Counted from the stretch's first letter, positions 1 to 6,408 are shown. The stretch: DNA of 9,737 nt from Campylobacteraceae bacterium (GCA_027055635.1 JALUMZ010000157.1:1-9737), one strand, 5' to 3'. A program made the numbers and translations. Notes: generated by a model from the sequence alone, not told the origin.

Positions 1-21
1 GATAATAATAGGAAAATAGTT

Positions 22-1521
22 TTGTTTAAAAATATTTTTTATCTATTTTATTCTGATATAAAAAACTCATCAAAAGATATGATACCAATCATAATAGTAG
101 TAGCATTTTTTCAAATCGTGATTATAAAGAAAATGCCTCAAGATTTGCCCTCCATACTGCTAGGTCTGGTTATTATCATCTTTGGTCTGGCTATTTTCAT
201 TAGAGGATTGGAAATAGGAATTTTTCCAATAGGTGAAAATCTTGCAAATAATTTTGCAAAAAAAGGCTCTGTTTTTTGGCTACTTCTTTTTGCTTTTTTT
301 ATAGGTTTTTCTACCACTATAGCCGAACCGGCACTTATAGCCATAGCAGACAAAGCCTCAATCATAAGTGAAGGAAGAATAGATGCTTTTTTTCTAAGAC
401 TTACAGTTGCACTATCGGTTGGATTTGCCATAGGCTTAGGTGTTTTAAGAATTCTGCTTGGTCATCCTATCCAGTATTACATCATTTTTGGCTATATTAT
501 AGTCGTCATCACAACATTTTTTGCACCATTGCAAATAGTTGGGTTGGCATATGACAGTGGAGGTGTCACAACTTCAACTATCACCGTTCCTTTAGTTGCT
601 GCACTTGGTATCGGATTATCATCAAGCATTAAAGGAAGAAATCCCGCTATAGATGGTTTTGGGCTAATAGCTTTAGCCTCGTTAATGCCTATGATATTTG
701 TACAAATTTACGGAATAATTGTCTATACTTTTACGGAACCAGATATGAGTATCAAAGCTATTGCAGATATAACAAAAACTATATCACAAGAAAATAAATT
801 TACTCTTATTAAAATTTTTATTGACTTTTTAAAAGTAACAAAAGATATCATTCCTATACTTCTTGTCATAATATTTTTTCAGTATATAATTATAAAAAAA
901 CCAATTCCCCATCTCCAAAAAGCCAGTAGTGGAATTTTTTTAGTTGCCATAGGGCTATATGCTTTTATGATAGGACTTGAACTTGGATTATTTCCTATCG
1001 GAGAAAACCTTGCTATATCTTTAACAAGTATCAAAAATGTATGGTTTATATATCTATTTGGTTTTGCAATAGGTTTTTCAACCACTATGGCAGAACCGGC
1101 ACTTATAGCAATAGCCACAAAGGCAAGTGAAATAAGTGAAGGCAATATAGATGGAACAACTCTGAGAATTTTTGTTGCAATAGGTGTAGCAATCGGCATT
1201 TCACTTGGTGCATATAGAATAGTACAAGGTGACCCTATACAATATTATGTTATATTTGGTTATATCATGATAGTAATTATGACCTATTTTGCACCAAAAT
1301 ATATAGTACCGATTGCTTATGACAGCGGAGGAGTAACAACCTCAACTGTTACTGTTCCGCTTGTTGCTGCTTTAGGCTTAGGGCTTGCACAGAATATTGA
1401 GGGAAGAAGCCCACTTATAGATGGCTTTGGCTTGATAGCTTTCGCTTCACTATTTCCCATGATTACAGTTATGGGTTATGGTATATTAGTAACACAATTA
1501 TCAAAAAAGAGGAGAAATTAA
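22..1521 (+). CDS. Double DUF1538 integral membrane protein (putative transporter)
   Basis: This 499-residue, very hydrophobic protein consists of two tandem copies of the DUF1538 domain. The key motifs recur at a constant offset of 256 residues: PIGEN at 69-73 and 325-329, AEPAL at 101-105 and 357-361, YDSGGVTTST from 177 and 433, and DGFG at 211-214 and 467-470. Each half has several membrane-spanning stretches, so it sits in the inner membrane. The biochemical role of the family is not known to me; transport of a small ion or metabolite is an inference from the duplicated fold and from the P-II-like and CBS genes directly downstream. The start is uncertain: TTG at 22 has AGGAAA at 10-15 as a possible ribosome site, but the frame is open back to base 1, so the true start may lie upstream. 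The next gene begins immediately after the stop codon, which implies co-transcription and translational coupling. Confidence 0.85.
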   Translation: MFKNIFYLFYSDIKNSSKDMIPIIIVVAFFQIVIIKKMPQDLPSILLGLVIIIFGLAIFIRGLEIGIFPIGENLANNFAKKGSVFWLLLFAFFIGFSTTIAEPALIAIADKASIISEGRIDAFFLRLTVALSVGFAIGLGVLRILLGHPIQYYIIFGYIIVVITTFFAPLQIVGLAYDSGGVTTSTITVPLVAALGIGLSSSIKGRNPAIDGFGLIALASLMPMIFVQIYGIIVYTFTEPDMSIKAIADITKTISQENKFTLIKIFIDFLKVTKDIIPILLVIIFFQYIIIKKPIPHLQKASSGIFLVAIGLYAFMIGLELGLFPIGENLAISLTSIKNVWFIYLFGFAIGFSTTMAEPALIAIATKASEISEGNIDGTTLRIFVAIGVAIGISLGAYRIVQGDPIQYYVIFGYIMIVIMTYFAPKYIVPIAYDSGGVTTSTVTVPLVAALGLGLAQNIEGRSPLIDGFGLIAFASLFPMITVMGYGILVTQLSKKRRN

Positions 1522-1875
1522 ATGCAATTTACAGTCTTAGCTGCCATAATACCAGATGAAAAAGAGGAAAACATAATAGAGGTAGCAAAAAAAGCAGGTG
1601 CAGGAAGTGTCACAATACTTCATGGTAAAAACATAGGTTTAAAAGAAAAAAAGGTATTTTTTGGATTAACTTTAGAGGAAAATGTCTCTATTTTACTCTT
1701 TATTTTACCTAAGAAATTATCCATAAGCATATTCAAAACTCTAAAAAATGAGTTGAAAACAGATGATAAAGAGGGTGAAAATGGAATTATTTTCACATTT
1801 CCATTGACACATTTAGCAGGTATACAAGAAGAAGAGATAGAACTTTTTGAAGAAGAGATAAAAAACGAACTATAA
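1522..1875 (+). CDS. P-II-like signalling protein
   Basis: The 117-residue product resembles the P-II (GlnB/GlnK-like) superfamily: an N-terminal beta strand (residues 3-10), a helix, then the segment KKAGAGSVTILHGK at 23-36 that matches the beta2 region before the T-loop, and an acidic C-terminal tail. The T-loop region (about 36-53) is short and lacks the Tyr of canonical GlnB, so uridylylation is not expected; control by direct nucleotide or ligand binding is an inference. P-II-like proteins typically form trimers that dock on a membrane transporter, as GlnK does on AmtB and SbtB on SbtA. The ATG follows the stop of the DUF1538 gene with no gap, and GAGGAG just before that stop serves as ribosome site. 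The obvious candidate partner is therefore the upstream membrane protein. Family assignment is good; the ligand is unknown. Confidence 0.78.
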   Translation: MQFTVLAAIIPDEKEENIIEVAKKAGAGSVTILHGKNIGLKEKKVFFGLTLEENVSILLFILPKKLSISIFKTLKNELKTDDKEGENGIIFTFPLTHLAGIQEEEIELFEEEIKNEL

Positions 1876-1886
1876 AAGGAACAGCA

Positions 1887-2276
1887 ATGTTAGTAAAAGA
1901 TATAATGTGCAAAAAAAATTTGGCAATAATCTCCCCTATGTCACCTATTCGAGACGCGCTAAGCAATATGAAAAAAAATAGAGTAAAATCACTTATAGTT
2001 AACAAAATAAGACCTAGCGATGCTTATGGTATATTGACATATAAAAATATTCTTTTTTCCATTATAGCAAATGACGGCGATATAGATTTGCTTCGAGTTT
2101 ATGATATCTGCTCAAAACCTGCATATCAAATCTCAGAAGAGCTAGATATAAAATATGCGGTTCAACTTATGGTAAAAAGCAATGTAAAAAGGCTGCTAGT
2201 CATCGACAATAATGAAATAGAGGGAATTTTAACAATGACAGACATTATGGAAAATTATTTTGAAAAAATAGATTAA
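1887..2276 (+). CDS. Two-CBS-domain protein
   Basis: The 129-residue product is almost entirely a pair of CBS motifs (about residues 1-58 and 66-127), with the usual pattern DIM...ISP...ALSNM...KSLIV...GILTYKNI and then a second DI(C)...AVQLM...KRLLVI...GILTMTDIM. CBS pairs (Bateman modules) bind adenine nucleotides such as AMP, ATP or AdoMet and tune partner proteins or channels. No catalytic or membrane segment is attached, so it is probably a free regulatory subunit. AAGGA (1876-1880) stands 6 nt before the ATG, and the gene follows the P-II-like gene by 11 nt, so it is most likely the third gene of that operon. Its TAA stop lies inside the TTAA that borders palindromic element E1. A direct role in controlling the DUF1538 protein is inference from position. 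Confidence 0.85.
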   Translation: MLVKDIMCKKNLAIISPMSPIRDALSNMKKNRVKSLIVNKIRPSDAYGILTYKNILFSIIANDGDIDLLRVYDICSKPAYQISEELDIKYAVQLMVKSNVKRLLVIDNNEIEGILTMTDIMENYFEKID

Positions 2277-2344
2277 GGGCACCTCTAACAACCCTATACA
2301 CTGATAGAAGCCTAGTATAGGCTGAAATTTTACAAGAGAAATTT

Positions 2345-2369
2345 GAAGTACTAGCTAATGCTAATTCAA
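2345..2369 (-). repeat. Conserved arm-tip motif, E1 left arm
   Basis: On the minus strand this reads TTGAATTAGCATTAGC followed by TAGTACTTC, one of four copies of the tip motif shared by E1 and E2. It sits at the apex of the left arm and is complementary to the copy in the right arm of the same element. Confidence 0.75.
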
Positions 2370-2451
2370 AAATTTATCTTATAAAGGATTGCCCTATAAT
2401 AGGCTTCCTTTTGGGCTTTATGAGGTTTCTTGCATACTTCGTTAGACTTTC

Positions 2452-2478
2452 TTGAATTAGCTAAGGCGCTAGTACTGC
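2452..2478 (+). repeat. Conserved arm-tip motif, E1 right arm
   Basis: On the plus strand this reads TTGAATTAGCTAAGG, CG, CTAGTACTGC. It is the fullest copy of the tip motif and is enclosed by the paired GACTTT and AAAGTC. Confidence 0.78.
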
Positions 2479-2584
2479 AAAAGTCTGCCTTGTCTGCAAA
2501 AAACCTCATAAAACTATCAGTGTACAGGGTTGCTAGAGGTGCCCTTAAAGTTTTCTCAAAAAATTCTAAATAAAAATAGTCTTT

Positions 2585-2880
2585 AAGTATCTAGTCAACT
2601 TTAAATTTAGATAAACTACCATCTAGGCTTTGGGAAATTTTAAGCATCTTTTCTGATATAATAAAAATTTAAAATGTACCATTTGAACGATAGCACTTAT
2701 AGTTGTATCTACAGCTTGGTATTTTTGTATCTTTAACCTAACTATACCCTTCATCTTATCTGCATTTTTTATAGTTTTTCTATCAACTTTGCATCATCTA
2801 TATTCATGGCAGATATAACTGTTTTAAATATATAAGCTCATATTTTTTAGCCTCAGCAAAACCCATTGTTTAAAATTCAT
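2585..2880 (-). pseudogene. Decayed coding remnant, possibly from a chemotaxis-receptor-like gene
   Basis: On the minus strand between purH and E1, protein-like segments appear in succession but in different frames and broken by stops: GFAEAKKYELIYLK, then MNIDDAKLIEKL, then KNADKMKGIVRLKIQKYQ with AVDTTISAIVQMV, and finally ISEKMLKISQSL with DGSLSKFKVD before a TAG. At least three frame changes would be needed to join them. The last segment resembles the C-terminal tail of methyl-accepting chemotaxis proteins, which often ends in a similar SLSKFK-type sequence, and the earlier part could be from a helical sensor domain. That identification is weak. The region also lies immediately next to E1, so a link between decay and element insertion is possible. 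It is described because the 430-nt gap otherwise holds no gene. Confidence 0.35.
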
Positions 2881-2976
2881 AAATAATCACATATTGTCAA
2901 ATAGCAAAGATTAAGCCAATATGAAAATAAATGTCAAAACTATTTTGTAGCCCATACTTTTTGATTGTATTAAAAA

Positions 2977-4518
2977 TCAATGTAAAAAATGTCTAACCCC
3001 ACTAAAATACAGAGCTATATCATGCTCATCTGCAGCTTTGATAATATCATTATCTCTGATACTGCCACCAGGCTCTATTATACATCTTATACCTGCTTTT
3101 GCGGCCGCATCAATACTGTCTCTAAATGGGAAAAATGCCTCGCTTGCCATCGCTGCTCCAAAGACTTCTACGCCCATCTCTTTTGCCTTAGCAAGTGCAC
3201 ATTTAGCAGCATCTACTCTACTTGTCATACCCATTCCTATCGCTACCATAGCCGACTCTTTTACATAAACAACACAATTTGATTTTGTAAGGCTAGCTAT
3301 CTTATAAGCAATCTCCAAGTCTTCTAATCCCCCTTTGTATGCCTCTCTTTTACTCACACACTTAGCGTTTTTAACCTCATCATCTGTGACTTTATCACTC
3401 TCTTGATATACAAAACCACCATCTACATGCTTAAAATCATATTTATCATCGCTTAAAACCAGATATCTGCTCTCTTGAGTAAATATTTTTATTCTCTTTT
3501 TCTTTTCAAAAACTGCCAATGCATCATCATCTACATTTGCAGCAATTATAACTTCAACAAATATTTCATTGATTTTATTTGCCAATTTTACATCTAGTTT
3601 ACCATTAATTGCAACGACTCCACCGTAAGCAGAGACGGGATCACACTTCAAAGCCTTTTCATAAGCATCAAAAAGATCATCTCCAATAGCAAAACCACAA
3701 GGATTTGCATGTTTTATTATTGATACTGCCGGCGCATCTCCAAATGAAGCTGCTATCTTTAGAGCTCCATTAATATCAGTCATATTGTTAAAACTAGCTT
3801 CACCTTTTAGTGTTTTAAAATTATTTGAAAAGAAGTAATCAAACTCATACAAAGCACCTTTTTGGTGAGGGTTTTCCCCATACCTTGTATCAAATGCTTT
3901 ACTTCCTACTATAAACTGTTTTTTTCCAAATCCACCGTTAAATCTTCTGTTCATATAGTTTGCTATCATACTATCATAAGCTGCAGTATGTTCATAAGCT
4001 TTTATCATTAAATCTCTTCTAAATTCAAGCGAATTTTTACCATTTTTTAAAGCTGCAATTACTAATTCATAATCATTTACATCTGTTACTACTAAAACAT
4101 CATTAAAATTTTTAGCTGCACTTCTAACCATAGCCGGTCCGCCAATATCAATATTTTCTATAATCTCATCAAAATCATCTGTTTTAGATATAGTCTCTTT
4201 AAATGGATATAGATTTACACAAACCAAGTCTATTCCTGTTATTCCATGCTCTTTTGCAGTCTCTACATGTAGAGGCAAATCTCTCCTGTGTAAAATCCCT
4301 CCATGTATATACGGATTTAGTGTTTTTACCCTACCGTCAAACATCTCCGGAAACTTTGTAACTTCACTTATCTCTATAGCTTTTACTCCTTCATCTTGCA
4401 GAAGCTTAAAAGTTCCACCTGTAGATATTATCTCATAGCCCAATTCTTCAAGACTTTTAGCAAAATCAACCACACCTATCTTATCACTAACGCTTATCAA
4501 TGCTCTATAATTATTCAT
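2977..4518 (-). CDS. purH: Bifunctional AICAR formyltransferase / IMP cyclohydrolase
   Basis: This 513-residue protein carries out the last two steps of purine synthesis in the cytoplasm: formylation of AICAR with 10-formyl-THF to FAICAR, then ring closure to IMP. The N-terminal cyclohydrolase domain shows STGGT (32-36), FDGRVKTLNP (60-69, with the conserved Lys65) and IDIGGPAM. The transformylase domain shows RYGENPHQ (212-219), the catalytic KHANPCG (269-275), SEAFFPFRDSID and an EPGGSIRD stretch near the end; the protein finishes GVRHFLH. Length is typical of the family. ATG at 4518 is preceded on the minus strand by GGAG 7 nt away. The sequence is close to Campylobacter PurH, a main reason for the taxonomic call. 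It is transcribed alone, away from element E2. The formyl donor 10-formyl-THF depends on the folD product encoded further right. Confidence 0.97.
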   Translation of the reverse strand: MNNYRALISVSDKIGVVDFAKSLEELGYEIISTGGTFKLLQDEGVKAIEISEVTKFPEMFDGRVKTLNPYIHGGILHRRDLPLHVETAKEHGITGIDLVCVNLYPFKETISKTDDFDEIIENIDIGGPAMVRSAAKNFNDVLVVTDVNDYELVIAALKNGKNSLEFRRDLMIKAYEHTAAYDSMIANYMNRRFNGGFGKKQFIVGSKAFDTRYGENPHQKGALYEFDYFFSNNFKTLKGEASFNNMTDINGALKIAASFGDAPAVSIIKHANPCGFAIGDDLFDAYEKALKCDPVSAYGGVVAINGKLDVKLANKINEIFVEVIIAANVDDDALAVFEKKKRIKIFTQESRYLVLSDDKYDFKHVDGGFVYQESDKVTDDEVKNAKCVSKREAYKGGLEDLEIAYKIASLTKSNCVVYVKESAMVAIGMGMTSRVDAAKCALAKAKEMGVEVFGAAMASEAFFPFRDSIDAAAKAGIRCIIEPGGSIRDNDIIKAADEHDIALYFSGVRHFLH

Positions 4519-4544
4519 CTTATTACTCCATTAATTAAAAAATT

Positions 4545-4571
4545 ATTATATAATACCACATTTTTTTACAA
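4545..4571 (-). promoter_or_regulatory. Possible purH promoter
   Basis: On the minus strand TATAAT (4545-4550) lies 15 nt after TTGTAA (4566-4571), about 30 nt before the purH ATG. The spacing is a little short for a sigma70 promoter. The -35 candidate overlaps the left edge of E2, so if this is the real promoter the element supplies part of it. An overlapping alternative uses TATTAT (4550-4555) with a -35 inside the E2 repeat. Confidence 0.35.
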
Positions 4572-4639
4572 TACCAAATTAGACCCTAGCTAAATACTTT
4601 AAAAAGTAGATAAGCCACAAGATTTAGTATTTGAAAGTT

Positions 4640-4663
4640 GCAGGACTACTCTAAGTAATTCAA
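4640..4663 (-). repeat. Conserved arm-tip motif, E2 left arm
   Basis: On the minus strand this reads TTGAATTACTTAGAG followed by TAGTCCTGC. It is the most diverged of the four tip copies and sits between AAAGTT (4635-4640) and AACTTT (4664-4669). Confidence 0.65.
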
Positions 4664-4745
4664 AACTTTAAAGTGCTAAAGGTTGTGGCTTATCTACTTT
4701 CCTTACGGGTGGCTCACTTTTGTCCCCACTCGCTATTAAAATTTC

Positions 4746-4770
4746 TTGATTTAGCTAAGGCTAGACCTGC
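4746..4770 (+). repeat. Conserved arm-tip motif, E2 right arm
   Basis: On the plus strand this reads TTGATTTAGCTAAGG followed by CTAGACCTGC, nearly identical to the E1 right-arm copy (2452-2478) except for a missing CG and three substitutions. It is framed by the perfect 14-bp stem of the arm. Confidence 0.78.
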
Positions 4771-4840
4771 GAAATTTTAATAGCAATTGGTAACAAAATT
4801 GAGCCATTAAAGTGTTTAGCTAGGGTCTAATTTGGTATTC

Positions 4841-4855
4841 AAGGATAAAGTTATG
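4841..4855 (+). promoter_or_regulatory. Ribosome site and ATG that set the start of the PLP-enzyme gene
   Basis: AAGGA at 4841-4845 lies 7 nt before ATG at 4853. This favours 4853 over an in-frame TTG at 4832, which lies inside the E2 inverted repeat and has no ribosome site of its own. Confidence 0.75.
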
Positions 4856-5989
4856 AGTTTTTTTGACGAAGAGATAGATAGACGAGATACAAACTGTGAA
4901 AAATGGGATAAATATGCAGGTAAAGATATCATACCTGCTTGGGTAGCAGATATGGATTTTAAAGCTCCGCTGCCTGTTATAGAGGCACTTCAAAATAGAG
5001 TTGAGCATGGCATATTTGGATATACTAGCATAGATAATGAAACCCACGCTGCTGTTATAGATTTTATAAAAAGACACCACAATTGGGAAATCAAAAAAGA
5101 GTGGATAGTGTGGATGAGTGGTGTGATTCCAGGAATAAATCTAACATGTAAGATGCTAGGTGAAAATGATGAAGCGATTACTACTACGCCTATATACCCT
5201 CATTTTGTAACAGCTGCTAAAAATACAAACACAAAGCTAATTCAGATACCAATGCGAGAGATAGAGGGTAGATGGAGCATAGATTTTGATGAGCTAGAAG
5301 AAAGTATAAATCCAGATACTAAGCTCTTCATACTCTGTAACCCTTACAATCCAGGCGGAACTGTTTTTACCAAAGAGGAACTCAAAAAACTGGGAAATTT
5401 ATCTGTAAAATACGATTTTTTAATATGTTCAGATGAGATACATGCCCAGCTAGTTATAAATCCACAAACCAAACATATACCCATAGCCTCTATAGATGAA
5501 AAATTTGCAAAAAGAGTTGTAACTTTGATGGCACCTAGCAAGACATTTAATATAGCGGGGTTACAAAGCTCATTTGCGATTATTCCAGATAAAAGACTAA
5601 GAACAAATTTTAGAAAAGAGTTGAGAGGTTTAGGCGGTGATATAAATCTACTTGCGATAAGTGCAACAAAAGCAGCCTATAAAGATGGTGATGAGTGGCT
5701 GAGTGAACTCAAAATCTACTTAAGAGAAAACTTGAAATTAGTCGAAGATTTTGTAAAAAATAACAAAAAATTAAAGATGCTCTCTTGTGACGCAACCTAT
5801 CTGGCATGGATTGATTGTAGTGATTTAAATACTAAAGACCCATACGAACTCTTTTTGAAGTATGGCGTTGGATTAAGCGAAGGAGAGAGATTTGGAGATA
5901 ATAATTTTGTAAGATTAAATTTTGCTACAACTAAAAAAAATCTCAAAGTTATTTTAAATAGAATGCAAAAAGCAATAAATAACGCTTAA
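4853..5989 (+). CDS. patB: MalY/PatB-family PLP-dependent C-S lyase / aminotransferase
   Basis: The 378-residue product is a fold-type I PLP enzyme of the MalY/PatB branch, whose members usually cleave the C-S bond of cystathionine or cysteine conjugates to thiol, pyruvate and ammonia. It begins in the family manner (FFDEEIDRRDTNCEKWD, then IPAWVADMDF). CNPYNPGG (162-169) and SDEIHA (193-198) bind the cofactor ring, Lys230 in SKTFN is the Schiff-base lysine, and Arg354 in FVRLNFA should bind the substrate carboxylate. Length matches the family. An aminotransferase role cannot be excluded from sequence. It is divergent from purH, with E2 between them, so its promoter must lie inside or at the edge of E2. 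It converges on the cytochrome gene at a shared hairpin. Confidence 0.9.
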   Translation: MSFFDEEIDRRDTNCEKWDKYAGKDIIPAWVADMDFKAPLPVIEALQNRVEHGIFGYTSIDNETHAAVIDFIKRHHNWEIKKEWIVWMSGVIPGINLTCKMLGENDEAITTTPIYPHFVTAAKNTNTKLIQIPMREIEGRWSIDFDELEESINPDTKLFILCNPYNPGGTVFTKEELKKLGNLSVKYDFLICSDEIHAQLVINPQTKHIPIASIDEKFAKRVVTLMAPSKTFNIAGLQSSFAIIPDKRLRTNFRKELRGLGGDINLLAISATKAAYKDGDEWLSELKIYLRENLKLVEDFVKNNKKLKMLSCDATYLAWIDCSDLNTKDPYELFLKYGVGLSEGERFGDNNFVRLNFATTKKNLKVILNRMQKAINNA

Positions 5990-6012
5990 GTACCTAGCCT
6001 GCTTAGGTACTT
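5988..6012. terminator. Hairpin over convergent stop codons
   Basis: AAGTACCTA (5988-5996) pairs perfectly with TAGGTACTT (6004-6012) around a 7-nt loop. The stem contains part of the TAA stop of the PLP-enzyme gene (5987-5989) and part of the cytochrome stop on the other strand (6011-6013). It is symmetric and could act in both directions, but long U-tracts are absent, so efficient intrinsic termination is not assured. Confidence 0.55.
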
Positions 6013-6343
6013 AGTTATTGGCTTTACTAGTAACATAAAAATAGAGCACCTCTATCTCTTTGTCTGTTAAAAAATATGTAGGCATAACTCTATGATTTGT
6101 TTTAAGAGCCTGAGAAAAAGTAGCCAAGCTCAGAGTGTTTATTGCAGGAGCTTTCAAAACTCTCTTTTTGCCTTTTGATCTATATCTTGCGATAATAGAA
6201 CCTTGTCCATTTTTTCCATGGCATAGATTACATCCTATGCCTCTTGGATTAAAATAGAGCATCTTTGCATACTCCATTTTTGTGATAAAATCTTCACCAA
6301 ATATCGAAATAACTAATAAAAAAACAAGAAAAATTACCCTCAT
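6011..6343 (-). CDS. Small periplasmic monohaem cytochrome c
   Basis: This 110-residue product has an N-terminal hydrophobic signal sequence (about residues 2-16, ending near FGED), so it should be exported and receive haem in the periplasm. CNLCH at 38-42 is the CXXCH haem site, and Met87 in RVMPTYF is the likely sixth ligand, as in class I cytochromes c. Between them lie basic residues (KGKKR, 57-61) and APAI. Length is that of a single cytochrome domain. It is presumably an electron carrier; its partners cannot be told from the sequence. ATG at 6343 has only a weak upstream ribosome site (AGTGAG). The gene is divergent from folD with a 65-nt shared control region, and convergent with the PLP-enzyme gene. 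Confidence 0.88.
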   Translation of the reverse strand: MRVIFLVFLLVISIFGEDFITKMEYAKMLYFNPRGIGCNLCHGKNGQGSIIARYRSKGKKRVLKAPAINTLSLATFSQALKTNHRVMPTYFLTDKEIEVLYFYVTSKANN

Positions 6344-6369
6344 TCAAACTCACTTTATCAAACATTCGA

Positions 6370-6399
6370 TATGATACTATATTTCAAATAAAGGTAGAG
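6370..6399 (+). promoter_or_regulatory. folD: Candidate -10 and ribosome site for folD
   Basis: TATGAT (6370-6375) or the overlapping TACTAT (6375-6380) is a plausible -10 box, followed by AAGGTAGAG (6391-6399) ahead of the ATG at 6409. No clear -35 hexamer is seen. Epsilonproteobacterial promoters often lack one. Confidence 0.4.
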
Positions 6400-6408
6400 T
6401 AAAAATAG

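Larger units (their letters stand above)
2273..2548. repeat. Palindromic element E1 (two-armed, MITE-like)
   Basis: A 31-nt outer inverted repeat (2277-2307 against 2514-2544; it begins GGGCACCTCTAAC and ends GTTGCTAGAGGTGCCC) matches at 29 of 31 positions; both mismatches allow G-U pairing in RNA. TTAA borders it on both sides (2273-2276 and 2545-2548). Inside are two arms. The left arm pairs 2307-2322 with 2391-2407 and has its tip at 2345-2369. The right arm pairs 2417-2434 with 2495-2512 plus GACTTT/AAAGTC (2445-2450, 2480-2485) and has its tip at 2452-2478. No reading frame of note lies within it. It sits directly at the 3' end of the CBS gene. Size, inverted ends and TTAA flanks fit a non-autonomous mobile element; the conserved tips link it to E2. 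Confidence 0.85.
4570..4839. repeat. Palindromic element E2 (two-armed, same family as E1)
   Basis: A 33-nt outer inverted repeat (4570-4602 against 4807-4839; it starts AATACCAAATTAGACCC) matches at 32 of 33 positions. The left arm has a perfect 18-bp stem (4603-4620 with 4683-4700) and its tip at 4640-4663. The right arm pairs 4732-4745 with 4771-4784 perfectly, plus TGGCTCA (4710-4716) with TGAGCCA (4800-4806) lower down, and has its tip at 4746-4770. Length (270 bp) and layout match E1 although the stem sequences differ. It fills nearly the whole gap between the divergent purH and PLP-enzyme genes, ending 1 nt before the ribosome site of the latter. No TTAA flank or clear target duplication is visible, and no protein is encoded within it. 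Confidence 0.88.

Noticed and set aside
138..431. Antisense open frames inside the DUF1538 gene (also 879-1199)
   Set aside because: They mirror the two DUF1538 halves on the opposite strand and resemble each other only because the sense gene is duplicated.
2277..2544. E1/E2 as integron attC sites
   Set aside because: attC sites have conserved ends (RYYYAAC/GTTRRRY) and variable centres, and they follow gene cassettes; here the ends vary, the inner tips are conserved, and no integrase or cassette array is seen.
2989..3282. Plus-strand open frames within purH (also 3038-3268)
   Set aside because: They are shadows of a strongly conserved enzyme gene and resemble no known protein.
4396..4593. 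A 65-residue plus-strand frame across the purH start and the left E2 repeat
   Set aside because: It overlaps the purH 5' end and noncoding repeat sequence and shows no protein-like pattern.
2277..4839. E1/E2 as CRISPR repeats or as complete insertion sequences
   Set aside because: There is no regular repeat-spacer series, and no transposase reading frame fits in about 270 bp.
4832..4852. TTG at 4832 as start of the PLP-enzyme gene
   Set aside because: It lies inside the E2 inverted repeat and lacks a ribosome site; ATG at 4853 has AAGGA 7 nt upstream and fits the family N-terminus.
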